A stretch of 64,000 nt of DNA, from assembly GCA_020284085.1 (NCBI GenBank), contig JACEVL010000520.1:422501-486500 (forward strand). The letters run 5' to 3'. Below the pieces are notes generated by a model, which saw only the letters and a list, made by a program, of their open reading frames with translations, was not told the DNA's origin and ran no database searches. Each line of letters opens with the position of its first letter. Within the stretch, counting starts at the first letter, position 1. The stretch comes from Aporrectodea caliginosa. Its lineage: Eukaryota > Annelida > Clitellata > Crassiclitellata > Lumbricidae. Made by a program: the position numbers and the translations under genes. Positions 33,560 through 45,400 of this stretch are shown piece by piece.

Positions 33560-34581
33560 AAGTAGATGTCTTTGTTAAATTGCAAAGTGTATTTAATAAC
33601 AACGATCAAACACTAAAATATAATGCAACGATTGACAACGTTAATTATAATTATAGCAGCGTGCGGAAACAATCATTGTGGAAAATGTCATAGATTGTTT
33701 CAAGAGCTATTAAAAACAACAAGTATAATTATAAGCAGCTAATTATAAACATCCACTTGAGGCAGAAAAACTGTTTGAAAAGACCAATTAGAAAGTAGAA
33801 AAATTATTTCGAAATGCACCAAATGAAAACGGTAAACGGCAATAAAACTTTACCAACAGTCACACTTAGGAGTAATTCTTAGTAGAAAATATTCAAATAA
33901 ACTTAAAATTATATAAACGTCAAAAACGCCAATAAACACAAACCACAAATAGAAGATAACCGGACACAGACTATCCAGAGACTCTTAACATTATGCAATC
34001 TGTCAGCTGTGAATGCCATTGTGTTGCAAAATTAGTTGCAGATTCACCAAAACAGAACACTCAAATCCGGTAAACGGAATAAAACTTTACCAACAGTCAC
34101 AATTAGGCGTAATTTTTCATAGAAAATATTTAAATTAACTTTTTGAAATTAAGTAAACGATACAGACGCCAATAAACACATAAACCACAAATAGAAGATA
34201 ACCGTACAATTGTACATAGACCATCGACAAATCTTTTCCAGAGTCTCTTGACAATATGCAATCTGTCAGCTAAGTGTTGTCAACAAGACGTTGTGTTGCT
34301 TTATCGAGCACACTCTCTAGAGCTGCCAATGTTTCCACAATCTGGAAGAGTCCATTGCAGTCATACGTAAAGATTATTACGAGGCTGCAGTTTAAAAATC
34401 CAACAATCTTTCCAAACTACTTAAGATATGACATTCACTTATCAGATAGTTTGAAAAGCAATAAAAATCGAGAGAAGTAAAACCCTCATTGACGTAGACG
34501 CATTAGTGTTCAGCAAAACTAACGTATCGTTCGTCATGCGTCTTTTTAAACCAATTAATGCGCGCGTCATAAGCTCCACAA
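33560..34581 (-). repeat. Duplicated 3' flank of channel gene B type
   Basis: Shares long collinear blocks with 35600-36348 (downstream of gene B), such as CGCCAATAAACACA, TAGAAGATAACC, GCAA(T/C)CTGTCAGCTA and GCCAATGTTTCCACAAT. A third, shorter copy of part of the block lies at 33935-34020. It accompanies the truncated channel gene at 34.6-34.95 kb. Confidence 0.75.
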
Positions 34582-34956
34582 TTAGGTAGCCTGATTTTCA
34601 ATCTTCTTTCTGGCTAGAGCTATCTTCACTAACGAATAAATCAATTCGATGATTTCAGCTGCCGTCATAATTGATACTCCAAGCCAAAGATTCAAAGATC
34701 CACCGAGATTTGAAGTTAGTGTATTCCAGGATACAGCTGGAATGTCCTCTACCAACTGCACAAGTCTCTGACTCATTTTAACCGTGACTTGAAGAAAGTT
34801 CTGTTCAATCAACTCCAATTTCCGAAGTTCCTCAATGGTTTCTGCATTGTTTTGCCCATCAGAGTTGTTAAGAATCTTCTCGTAGGCTACAAATTTCTCA
34901 CGATATCGGTTATCGTTGCGAATATAGACATCGTAAGTAGCTAGATAATGCAATAA
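34582..34956 (-). pseudogene. DEG/ENaC channel fragment (C-terminal 120 residues), B-like
   Basis: A 123-codon frame matching the C-terminus of gene B: a YDVYIRNDNRYREKFVAYEK block, the pre-TM2 helix, and TM2 with GGSLNLWLGVSIMTAAEIIE. The Gly-x-Ser filter is intact. Everything upstream (N-terminus, TM1 and most of the extracellular domain) is missing; the homology stops near 34957, next to AT-rich sequence. It is a partial duplicate of gene B with its 3' flank, so it is not a functional channel. Confidence 0.9.
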
Positions 34957-35599
34957 TGCAAAGCTGTTCGTTTGCTTTGCACTAATATATATATATATAT
35001 ATATTACTCACTCGCATATTTATTTAGTTACTTGCTTTATTTCAGGGTCTACTAACGAAGTTCGACTCCGATCACAGGATGGTTTTGGCTAATGTCATGA
35101 TTTAGTATCAGCAACCATATAGCGATCCAGCGAAAGAGCTGCAGTGAAATTCCCGAATGCAGTAACGACGATGGGGAAAGAATGACTCATCCAATCTCCA
35201 TGGGAGCTCATCCTAAAGAAGGGCCATGGAACCAGATTGAGCTCCACTATGGATGAAAATCGACTTCTGCAGAAGGAGTGGTAGTAGGTATTCTCTGACT
35301 AGACCAAGATCCTCCTGTTTCATAAAGAAAGCAAGTCCCTAGGATTTAAAAAACATTATAGCATTATCTGGCTGTCCCGTTTAACCTGAAAGACTCTCTC
35401 GTCAATATCTCTAGGCATTATTAGACATCCTCACCTACGATCATTTTTCGTTTAGTGTGAACAGTGGAATGCGAAAGGACAGCAGGAATAATTGCAAACT
35501 TGAAAATAAATGTTTAAATTATCGTTTGCAAAGCACTGTGTGTTGTCAAAGTAGGATTATAATTACATTAGCGCCACCCACTAGAATGGTGCAGTAAAT
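34957..35599. other. No gene recognised
   Basis: Contains a TATATA run at 34987-35005. No frame or known repeat is recognised. Confidence 0.45.
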
Positions 35600-36348
35600 A
35601 CGATCAGTCTTCACGCGCGTTCGGTAATTGAAAAACAATGATCTGCGAAAGAAACTACTTATAGACATCAACTTAAGAAAAAAAATTGTTTCAAAAGACC
35701 AAGTAGAGAGTAGGTAAATTATTTACTGATGCACCAAATCACAACACCGAAATCCGTTAAACGGCATGAACACGTAGACAACAGTCACATTAAGGCGTAA
35801 ATTTTCATAAAAAATATTCAAATTAACATTTTGAAATAAATAAATGATGCACACACCAATAAACACATAAACTTTAAATAGAAGATAACCACACACAGAC
35901 TATCTTGGTCCAGAGACTCAACAATATGCAACCTGTCAGCTATGTGTGCCGTTGTGTTGCTAATTTCGAGCACACTCACAAGATCTGCCAATGTTTCCAC
36001 AATTTGGTAGAGTCCGTTAAAGCCATGCCTCGAGATTATCATGATGCTGAAATTAAAAATTTCAACAAACTTTTCAAACTACTACAGAAGCGATATTCAC
36101 TTCTCTAATAATTCGGAATGCTATAAAGATCTCGAGAAGTAAAAGCCTCATTGAGATTGTCACATTAGTGTTTAGGAACGGTCAAGCTTTTAGCATTTGT
36201 GCTGACAGTTGACATTGTGTATGTGTGTAAAGCATCCTAGAAGTAGCTTGCTACTGACGATGCTCTAGAAATTGTCGTAATTACAATACAACTTGCATAT
36301 TCTACGTCTTGCGTAGTCCTAAACCAAAAATTACGCATGTCATAAACT
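35600..36348 (-). repeat. 3' flank of channel gene B (duplicated)
   Basis: Collinear with 33560-34581. It contains an exon-like segment on the minus strand (see 35933-36046). Probably holds the 3' UTR of gene B. Confidence 0.6.
35933..36046 (-). other. Exon-like open segment downstream of gene B
   Basis: On the minus strand, TTTTTAATTTCAG is followed by 114 open bases ending GCTGACAG before GTTGCA. Acceptor- and donor-like sites therefore bracket exactly 38 codons. The peptide includes GLYQIVETLADLVSVLE and TTAHIADRL. The last part faintly recalls the TMD-to-NBD linker of ABC subfamily D transporters, but this is a weak impression. The copy at 34.3 kb keeps GLFQIVETLA but loses the rest. It could equally be chance coding potential in a 3' UTR. 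Confidence 0.2.
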
Positions 36349-37875
36349 TCACAAATGTGTATCCTGATTATCACTCTCCTTTCTGGCTACAGCTATCATT
36401 ACTAACGAATAAATCAATTCGATGATTTCAGCCGCCGTCATAATTGATACTCCAAGCCAAAGATTCAAAGATCCACCGAGATTTGAAACCAATGTATTCC
36501 AAGACACCTCTGGAATGTCCGTTACCAACTGCACAAGTCTCTGACTCATTTTAACCGTGACTTGAATAAAATTCATTTCAATCAATTGCAATTTCCGGAG
36601 TTCCTCAATGGTTTCTGCATCGCTTTGACAATCAGAATTGTTGAGAATCTTCTCGTAGGCCACAAATTTCTGATGATATCGTTCATCGTTGCGAATATAG
36701 ACATCGTAAAAGGCCAATTGATAATGGATGTTTGGCCAATGAGCTGAAGAACTAATGATATCGTACTGTGTTTCAGAACACGGCTCTGGACAGTCGCATA
36801 TGTCTTCTACGGGAGAAAAATTCCAGGAACAGTTCAATAAACTCCAAAAGATTTCTGTGAGACCTCCGTGTTCTGTATGCATCTGTGGATTCTCGAGATG
36901 TTTTGTGATGTTAACGCAGAACGTGTAATTACCCATTTGTAATTCAGCGTCAGTAAAATATTCGTAGTTATCGAGACAGCCGCATGCTTTTATGGCCTGG
37001 CGTTGTCTACATAGACTGATGCACATTCGTTGGTCGTATGGAGGCGAGTTTTCTTCTTGGAGATATATTCGCTGTCTATCGCTGCAGTTTCCGTAGGGAT
37101 GAGCCAATCTTGTAATGTTGTTCTGCTTAACGTCGATACGGATACTTGTGCCAGGATGTACGTAAACTGCAACACCGTTATCTGGTTTTGTGCCCTTCGG
37201 ATGAATCATTACTTTGATCCCGGTGCCCATATTAACCCTGATCCAGTTGTGGTACGAATCTATGAGTTTTGGCATTAAGTCGTTTATAAATATTACAGCA
37301 GAAACTGCAGCAGCTTTGCTATTTGGTGCAAGAGTTGTGCACCATTGAAGAGGCCTACTCAAATTTGAAACTTTGTCACAGTTCATTCTTGTGAAAAAAT
37401 CCCATTCATAGAAATTAGAACCAACTATGAAATCGTTCAGTATTGCCATGCTATTGAATTTCTGTAAAAATGGAATGTTAGCGTTAAACGTGTCTATCAA
37501 TTTTAGAAAATTCCATAATTTATAATTGTTCCTTAGTTCATCAGGAGCTAGGTCCTTAATAAATTTGAGCTGTTGCAAGAATAAATCATATAGCTCATTA
37601 AACTGGTTTTCGTCCGCGATCGGAACCAAATTGCAGATCGTCACATCCGGAAAATTCGGTTGACTCGGAACCCACGAGAAAGTATTCGTAACTCCATAGT
37701 TGAAGTAATTGGTTGCAAGGGTGATGACTTGGAATAAAAGTACCGAAAAACAAGCAAGCAACGCCACCAACCAAAATATTCTCACAATTCGACTGTGAGA
37801 TTTTATAGTACGACCGACGCCCTTGATGCTTGTGCTCTCTCCGAACTTTCGTAACTCTTGTCGTATCTCTTCCAT
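36349..37875 (-). CDS. DEG/ENaC sodium channel subunit B
   Basis: Intact 508-residue single-exon channel subunit with an ATG start. TM1 is at about 34-54, followed by FPDVTICNLVPIA. The extracellular domain has CISLCRQRQ...CGC and CDCPEPCSETQY plus several N-glycosylation sequons. TM2 is at about 470-495 with a normal Gly-Val-Ser filter (475-477). The N-terminal gating motif is Lys-Gly (18-19). The tail ends NQDTHL, almost as in gene D (NQNTHL), and the two proteins are close along their length, so B and D are recent sisters now in opposite orientation. The ligand cannot be told from sequence. Its last 120 codons and 3' flank were duplicated to 33.6-34.95 kb. Confidence 0.94.
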   Translation of the reverse strand: MEEIRQELRKFGESTSIKGVGRTIKSHSRIVRIFWLVALLACFSVLLFQVITLATNYFNYGVTNTFSWVPSQPNFPDVTICNLVPIADENQFNELYDLFLQQLKFIKDLAPDELRNNYKLWNFLKLIDTFNANIPFLQKFNSMAILNDFIVGSNFYEWDFFTRMNCDKVSNLSRPLQWCTTLAPNSKAAAVSAVIFINDLMPKLIDSYHNWIRVNMGTGIKVMIHPKGTKPDNGVAVYVHPGTSIRIDVKQNNITRLAHPYGNCSDRQRIYLQEENSPPYDQRMCISLCRQRQAIKACGCLDNYEYFTDAELQMGNYTFCVNITKHLENPQMHTEHGGLTEIFWSLLNCSWNFSPVEDICDCPEPCSETQYDIISSSAHWPNIHYQLAFYDVYIRNDERYHQKFVAYEKILNNSDCQSDAETIEELRKLQLIEMNFIQVTVKMSQRLVQLVTDIPEVSWNTLVSNLGGSLNLWLGVSIMTAAEIIELIYSLVMIAVARKESDNQDTHL

Positions 37876-38685
37876 CTTAATTATATCTAGAAGAGAGCAA
37901 ATGTGAAATGACGCTTAGGCACAAATTATTAAACAAGTATTAGATGTGTTCTTAAAGATTAATTAAAACACACTGCTGTTTTTCGAGATCTCACGTTTGT
38001 TTAGAGATTTAGAATCCGATTATGTGAGTTTCGCGGTTTTCGATTTTGTGCTCGAGCTAATTGCGCCACTGACAATTTACGCTGCACCTGCTTGATGTGG
38101 AAGACTTCTTGACCTGAGAAGACTTAACTGTTAATTTATATTTCGATATTTCTCATAAACTGATCACTGTTTCAATCAAGCACACAAAATGTTCTTTCGT
38201 AAAGAAGGAGATGATACTGTCGAGGACAATCGGAAGACGAAGTCAACTCTTTGCACTGAAAAACATTGGTTCAGATCACGGTGTATCTAGCAGATTAATC
38301 GAAGCAGCAGATTTTAAAGTCGTTACCACTGTTGCTTAAATGAACTGCGACACAGAACTTTGTCCTCGGAAAACTAAACAATAAATCCGTCGCAATACTA
38401 GACAGTCGTATGCAAGGAACACGATCCTTCGGTGTAGGCTACCCAACAGTTAGGTTGTCTGCAGTCGCAGGACGAGACGAGATTTGACTCTTCATTCCTG
38501 GGCTTTCTAGCAGTAAACTAGGCTATGTTGCCTAAACGTTCAACAGACCAACATTCTTTTGTTATATGGAGCAGCAGTGATAATAAATTATGTGCAAATG
38601 GCAGAGTCCATGAAATCGGTGACCATCGGCCTACGCCTTCAAATTGAACTAGTCTGGATCAGTTATTCGAATCGTTGAATCCCAC
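37876..38685. promoter_or_regulatory. 5' flank of channel gene B
   Basis: Intergenic, non-coding. The promoter of gene B is presumed to lie in the right-hand vicinity of its start codon (37875), but no TATA box or clear element was recognised. Confidence 0.35.
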
Positions 38686-38689
38686 GCAT

Positions 38690-39255
38690 CGCTGACATTT
38701 ATTTTGCTGAGGAAGTTCTTTATTGATTTTATTAATATTATGGAAATCCGAAACCTAATAGGTGAACGGGCTAAACGTGTGCATATTTTGTTTAAAACAC
38801 TGCGCATTGCGCACTTTTGGCCCAATAAACGGATTCGGCAAACAAAGAAAGCAGTTTCCTGCGACGTGTGAAGTATGTTTACTTGTTTTCATTGTCCGCG
38901 GTTATGAAATACAATGAGCTGCTTGAAGCAGGTGATGAATTATTGCTTTTATCAGCGGTGCATGCCCACTTTGTCAATGGATCTGTGGAGAAAGAGAGAA
39001 TGAGACAGAGGCAGGGACGAACAGAAACAACAGTGAAGGATATTATGGAGAAGTGATAGAGGGGGAAGAAGCAGCGAGGGAAAAGGGAGGGAGAAGAAGC
39101 GGAGAAAATTGATCGCTAAAGGTGGAGGATTATTATGAGAGAGGCTTTGAGGGAGGGGAGGGAAAGAAGGGGAAAGATAGGGAAACACAGCGAAAGGACA
39201 GAGAACACAGAGAAATCGGGTCCAGACATTGTTCGCCAGGCAGACGAAATCATGC
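38690..39255. repeat. Dispersed repeat, inverted partner at 63.25-63.83 kb
   Basis: Shared blocks on opposite strands include CCCACGC...GACATTTATTTTGC, GAGGAAGTT, GGTGCATG(C/A)CCACTT, GGCAGGGACGA and a purine-rich GGTGGAGGATTATTA segment. The unit is unidentified. It might be an old duplication with the channel cluster or an uncharacterised element. Confidence 0.65.
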
Positions 39256-39770
39256 TAAAATGTTCAGGGCGTTTGTTTCAAAATCAATGCAATTTTATGA
39301 GAACATAAGATATAACTTGTCAATAAAACTGTCTCTACCCAATGCGCTGAGAACTGTATAAGGTCTCAATGCATCACCTGTTATAATACAGGTTGTAGCA
39401 CGGTCACCCAGGACTTCACATGCATTGATTAGACACCAGAATCTACGATGATGGTCTTAGGGATAAGGTCAGTTTTTGATTGCTCTAGTAAGCGACAATT
39501 GGTCCATTTTCTTGGCCGGGAACACAAATATGAAGTTGGACATCATTTCAAACGGGGTTGTCGCACGGCTGATATAAAAAAACTGAAGGGCCGAAGACCT
39601 GAGGCAAAGTCCCAATTTAGCCTCAGAAGGTTTGCTAGTCGAGGAATCGAACTGGGTTGCATATGGCACCACATGGAGGTATGAGAATTTGGTGACGGAC
39701 AAGAACAGGTGAGAGACCATAGGTGACTGACAAGAAACACCTCTGTACAGTAACAATTATGTCGAAAGAA
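39256..39770. other. No gene recognised
   Basis: Frames at 39448-39684 and on the opposite strand have no recognisable motif. Confidence 0.4.
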
Positions 39771-39774
39771 TGAC

Positions 39775-40288
39775 TCGTCTGTTCTTTACGGGATCTCTTT
39801 CGGAAGAAACTGGGTGCGACGATGAACTCGACTAAAATAGTCGGACGCGTATTAGCGATTTCTAGGATTGGCAGATTAAAGTTAAACGTCAGCAACACTC
39901 CAAGATAATTCCATATCCTTAAATACGCTTTCAATTTCTCCGAGGCTTGATTCTTTATTAGTTGAATCTTTTCTAAGTACGCATCGTAAAGCTGAATGAA
40001 GTTCACAGTGTCCGAAACTGTAAAGAGATCGTCATGTCTGGGAAATTCGAAGAGATTGAGAGACTAACGTGATTGTTATGACATTGTGACGACTGTTGTT
40101 CATCACAACAGTTACTACTTGGAAGAACATCAGCGCAAAGCAAACCAGGAAAGCTAATGACCAAATATTCGCACAACTCGACTATTAGCTTTTATGGTAC
40201 CACATACTACTTTCATACTTACGCTCTTTCCGAATTTATAATAATCTTTTAAAATCTTCGTGATCACCGACCCAGTAAAGGTATTCAT
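39775..40288 (-). pseudogene. DEG/ENaC channel N-terminal fragment (pseudogene 2)
   Basis: Minus-strand pieces give KFGKSVSMKVVCGTIKANSR followed by VVRIF (the conserved N-terminus up to TM1). In other frames come the TM1/post-TM1 region and LYDAYLEKIQLIKNQASEKL with FNFNLPIL. Frame changes occur in and after TM1, and the protein is lost after about residue 160. The counterpart at 42.6-43.3 kb is collinear, so the two are duplicates of one already decaying gene. Confidence 0.8.
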
Positions 40289-40542
40289 GGCTCTGTGGCT
40301 TTTATGATAACAATGCCTGAAAATATTATCGAACACGTTAGTCGATGGTGGGACATAATAAAGCATGTTGCGCTGTTCGTGGCGCTCTCTCGTGACAGAG
40401 GAATCAACTAATTTGATAGATTACCTCTGTTCATTTGGTCTCTGGCTGGAAACTGATCAATCTTCACAGTCATTAGCTTTATACAAACACGCCATTATTG
40501 TTGATGATGCCTGCGCGCATCGGCGCCCGCACGCATAATATA

Positions 40543-40911
40543 CCCAAATCCCAACCGGTAGGCTATTAGCAGATCCTAAATATAATGTAACAGTAAAACT
40601 AGAAGTTGGATGAGCAATGAAAACATGGTAGGCCTATTAATGCTAAAGTTATTGCAGTAACATTAGAAGTTGGATGAGCATATTTATAGCAGAAATAGAA
40701 GCTGGATGAGCGATGAAAAAACGATTTTTATGCTAAATTATTGCGGTAAAACCAGAAGTTGGATGAGCGATTAGAATATTTCTCGTAGATGAAGAAGCTG
40801 GATGAGGTATAGAAATATGTTATAGTAGAATTAGAAGTTGGATGAGCGATGAAAACATGCCTAAAATATGTTTTAAAATTTTATGAATTGCTATAGCGGT
40901 TGGGATTTGGG
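40543..40911. mobile_element. MITE with internal GAAGTTGGATGAGCGATGAAA repeats
   Basis: Terminal inverted repeats CCCAAATCCCAACCG start at 40543 and end at 40911, with TA on both outer sides, consistent with a TA target duplication. Inside are six copies of the core GAAG(T/C)TGGATGAG at about 30-65 bp spacing (about 40602-40860). There is no coding capacity. It lies in the left copy of the duplicated channel block and not in the right one. Confidence 0.8.
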
Positions 40912-41234
40912 TAAATGAAGCCCGCACATAGGGGCAAGAGGGGCACTTGCCCCCCCCTTCGTGGAAAATTGATATCTTTTTTTAACTAGTACTTTTTAGT
41001 GTTTTACTAATTTAATTCGTGCTTAAAACTGAAGCACGAATTTAAAACAACATCCAATCAAAATTAATTTGGATATTGTTTTAAATTTTACATTTAAAAA
41101 GCCTCTATGAAAAATACCTATGTTCTTAATTTCCTGTTTTGCATTTTTCAAGCTCTTGCTAAAATACCTGCGGGCGCCCATGGGCGTTTGTGCCATATGA
41201 ATAGAATACTGTGATTTCACCACTGTTCAACTGT
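40912..41234. other. No gene; possible repeat end with GGGGCACTTGCCCC
   Basis: The palindrome-like AGGGGCACTTGCCCCCCC at about 40939-40956 resembles ends of some DNA transposons, but no partner end was found. Confidence 0.35.
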
Positions 41235-41627
41235 AATTCGCGTTGTTGCTATAAATATAGCCGGTGTCCAAGCAACCATTGTGCGTCCTATTATCTTTAA
41301 ACAGTCAGCAGTTCGGCGACTGTGCGAGGTAGGCTTCTCGGGCCTAGATAGTGGAACCTTGAATCTGTTGAATGCGCACTAATCGACGGAATTGTTTTTC
41401 ATCGAATTGCTGCTCCATTGTTTAAAGCTGTCTCTCAAACAGATTATTGACTAGACCCATAAGAGCCACGTTTTATACGTATTATAATAGGCCTCAGGTG
41501 GAAACATGGGTCTCATATCGGACACGTATGGGCATGCTGGCAATATTTTCAAGCTCGTAGCTCGTGCAATTCCATTGGTGATGATGATTGATGATGATGA
41601 TTGATGATGATGATTGATCATGATGAT

Positions 41628-41704
<77 letters not shown>

Positions 41705-41770
41705 CAACAGACTGTGGCACAGCGCATGCGGCTGCAAGGGCGCTTTAACAATCCTATGGACACCGACATC
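41235..41770. repeat. Duplicated block, left copy (partner 44585-45400)
   Basis: Blocks shared with 44.6-45.4 kb include ATCTTTAAACA(G/A)TCAGCAGTT, GGGCCTAGATAGTG, CTGCTCCATTGTTTAAAGCT and AACAATCCTATGGACA. Both copies carry a (TGA)n array at the same place. Confidence 0.85.
41578..41705. repeat. (TGA)n microsatellite
   Basis: TGATGATGATTGA units grading into a pure TGA run. The poly-Ser and poly-Ile frames are artefacts. Confidence 0.98.
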
Positions 41771-41939
41771 AGTCAGAGATGCACCTACGAGAAGTTGTAA
41801 GTCTTGAGGCTGAACTTGAAGGTCTCAATCGAAGTTGCCGCACAAATTGAAGGTGGGAGACCTTTCCAGCACGTGAGAAGCACCTAAGTTTCGCAACTGA
41901 GAAGGCACATCACCGAAGTATGTTCTTGTTGTCCGCACA

Positions 41940-42150
41940 TAATTATAGATTCCTAATGCTGCTCGATCTCAACGAGAGACCCGCCTTCAACAATGAAACA
42001 CAAACACAGTACGTGTTAAGGTAGTCAGGTAATTCGCCATGTATTGATTTGTAAACCAGCAGTGTATGTTTGTATTCAATGCGGTACTGCACTCGGATCC
42101 AATGTAGCACATCACGAAGTTGTGGCGTCACATGGCCATCATCATCATCA
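41940..42150 (-). mobile_element. LINE ORF2 C-terminal fragment (CR1/L2-like)
   Basis: The minus-strand peptide LRDVLHWIRVQYRIEYKHTL followed by LLVYKSIHGELPDYL is a standard block near the end of CR1/L2-type ORF2. Only about 60 codons remain. It ends near a short (CAT)n run. Confidence 0.75.
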
Positions 42151-42570
42151 TCAGGATCCATGGGCCGAAGGCCCGTAGGTGTCCAACGCTTGCATCAAAT
42201 CCATGGGCCGAGGCCCGTTGGAGTCCAATGCTTGCATTGGATTTCATACGTATTTTTTCTTTACGAACGGAGTATCTGCAACCATCCGTTCGACCTTCGC
42301 ACTTCTCCCTTAAAGAGAGTTCCAGGCTTAGGACTGGCTCTGATATCCACTATCTTGTGGTATCAAAGGCGGCGATGCCGCCCACGTTTGCCAGCTTTTT
42401 CAGGGTTCCTGCTGAGCCTGTCCACCTCGCGTAGCGCCCTAGGTGGTACTTCAGCCAAGACCTTCACCACTGATGGCATAGCGAGCGAAATGTTCGATTC
42501 TTTGAAAATGGGTATGTGATAGGAATAGATCCCACCCATACTCGCTTGCACTCACGATGAACTAGTCCAC
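42151..42570. other. Unassigned repeat-like sequence
   Basis: ATCCATGGGCCGA(A)GGCCCG occurs twice (about 42157 and 42200). The minus-strand peptide ALREVDRLSRNPEKAGKRGR (42363-42551 frame) is open but not assignable; it may belong to a retroelement. Confidence 0.3.
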
Positions 42571-42599
42571 AACAGTCGGACGCGTTTCTGCGACTTCCA

Positions 42600-43310
42600 G
42601 GATTGACATAATAAATATTAAAGGTTAATGTCAACAACATTGGACGATAATTCCATATCTTGGAATACGCTTAAATTTCTCCGGGGCTTGATTCTTTATG
42701 AGTTGAATATTTTCTAAGTACGCATCGTAAAGATGAGCGCAAGTTTCGATGTCCAAAACTGGGAAGAGGTTGCAGATTGTCAAGTTCGGGAAATTCGTAA
42801 GAGTTTGAGTTACTAACGTGTCTTTGATGACATTGTGATGACCATACTGCATCACAACAGTTGCGACTTGGAAGAACATCAGTGCAAAGCAGACCAATAA
42901 TAATAATAATAATAATAATATCTTATCTTTAATAAGCGCCTGACAAACGCACTGCGCTGTACATTTACATGTTATGCAATTTAAATCTTAACTACTAACA
43001 GAACAGACAGCTTGCAATACAACGGCGCTAATAGCAGCCTACAAACATATCCGCCCAACGGGGGCTCGAACTCGGTACCTCTCGGTCTGTGTGCCAGATG
43101 TTATCCAATGCGCCACGGGCCCCGGGGCCCGTGGCGCATTGAGAGTTAATGCGCCCGTGGCGCATTGGAGAGTTAATGACCATAAAATTCGTGAAACTCG
43201 ACTATTAACTTTGACGATACGGCATGCTACTTTCATACTTATGCTCTCTCCGAATTTATAATAATCTTTTGAAATCTGTTGTGATCACCGACCCAGTAAC
43301 GGTATTCATG
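42600..43310 (-). pseudogene. DEG/ENaC channel N-terminal fragment (pseudogene 3), split by a SINE
   Basis: N-terminal residues are readable at 43170-43310 (VKVNSRVSRI and surroundings). After a SINE insertion the frame resumes at 42897-42631 with CFALMFFQVATVV (TM1), LTNFPNLTICNLFPV and LYDAYLENIQLIKNQAPEKF. A frameshift ends it near residue 110. Collinear with pseudogene 2 at 39.8-40.3 kb, including the upstream sequence as far as about 43500. Confidence 0.82.
42898..43160 (-). repeat. tRNA-derived SINE, family 3, with (ATT)n tail
   Basis: On the minus strand a GC-rich head reads GGCCCGTGGCGCATTGGATA with the B-box GAGTTCGAGCCCC. A body follows, then AAGATAAGATATTATTATT, a triplet tail at 42898-42921. 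The head is partly repeated (GCGCATTG(G)AGAGTTAATG twice). It interrupts TM1 coding sequence of pseudogene 3. Confidence 0.8.
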
Positions 43311-43604
43311 ACGCTGTGGCTTTTATGATGACAATGCCTGAAAATATTATCGAACACGTTAGTCGGTGGTGGACATAATAAAGCATGTTGCGCTGTTCGT
43401 GGCGCTCTCTCGTGACAGAGGAATCAACTAATTTGATTGATTACCTTGAAAAAGTGTTCATTTGGTCTCTGGCTGGACACTAAATCTTCGCAATCATTAA
43501 CTAGATGCAAACACGCTAATATCGTTGACGCTGTTTACGCGTGGGCGTTTTTTCCATTTGAATACTCTGCTTTCATCACTGTTAAACTTTATTACGTGTT
43601 CTTC

Positions 43605-44581
43605 TATATGTTACATTGAATGTGTATTATCAGGGAATGTGTATATACCCTGAAATTTTTAGGCTATATGTATATTCCTTGATTCACTCGGGGAATGTAT
43701 ACATTCCCTGAAAAAACCAGGGTATATACATATACCCTGAAATTTTCGAGTGATTTCTATACACTTACCCTGACTACAATAACACATTAAGCCAGATTTC
43801 TATTCACATACCCTCAAAATTTCGGGGTATGTGTAGCATCTACTGTTACATTTCACATATCTATACACATACCCTGAAAATTTCAGGGTATGTGTAAACC
43901 GGCAGATTACCTTAACCGTCACTTCTTAACCGCGGTTCACAGAGCAATTTCTTCATCTTTGGAGACGCCAGCATCCAGCAGACGCTCGTTTTCTCTGAGT
44001 TTATATTTGTTTCTGATTTGGTTCTGTTGCCACTTCACCTGACGCTGGAGAGTTGTTGTCTATACGGTCGAAGTATAATCTGCATGATGTCAACTACTGA
44101 GTTTATAGGCAACCTCAACCGCGAGCTTTGTAGACAACGGACGAAGAGCACAGTATTTGGTCAGATGATTTTGGTATACCATGATTCATTTGTGATGTCC
44201 ACTAGGCATGGACTGCATATCAATCAGGTCCACCTGTCCACGTGAGCCATAATCCGTCATCACTCGTTTTGTTGGCGTACTTGACAGCCAATACATAAAT
44301 CAAACAGATGCTTCAAAGTTCTTGTGAAATGTAACAGTAGATGTTACACATACCCTGAAATGTTCAGGGTATGTGTATAGAAATCTGGCTTAATGTGTTA
44401 TTGTAAAGCTTTTCAGGGTAAGTGTATAGAAATCACTCGAAAATTTCAGGGTATATGCATATACCCTGGTTTTTTCAGGGAATGTATACATTCCCCGAGT
44501 GAATCAGGAAATATACATATAACCTAAAAATTTCAGGGTATATACACATTCCCTGATAATACACAGTCACTGTAACATATA
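43605..44581. mobile_element. Foldback element with long palindrome-rich inverted arms
   Basis: Left arm 43605-43857 and right arm 44324-44581 are inverted and nearly identical by eye, starting TATATGTTACA...TGTGTATTATCAGGG. Within each arm are several smaller palindromes of the type TACCCTGAAATTTTCAGGGTA, so the arms themselves can fold. A spacer of about 470 bases has no convincing gene. Part of the spacer and inner arm recurs inverted at 1-420. Compared with the left copy of the duplicated block it is an insertion. No target duplication was identified. Confidence 0.85.
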
Positions 44582-44584
44582 TAA

Positions 44585-45399
<815 letters not shown>

Positions 45400-45400
<1 letters not shown>

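Noticed and set aside
36990..37278. Frames on both strands inside channel gene B
   Set aside because: Shadows of the coding frame; no independent motif. The same holds for frames within genes A, C and D.
39120..39260. Purine-rich GAGGGAGGGGAGGGAAAG tract as a G-quadruplex regulatory site of gene B
   Set aside because: It is part of a dispersed repeat, more than 1.2 kb from the start codon, and there is no direct evidence of function.
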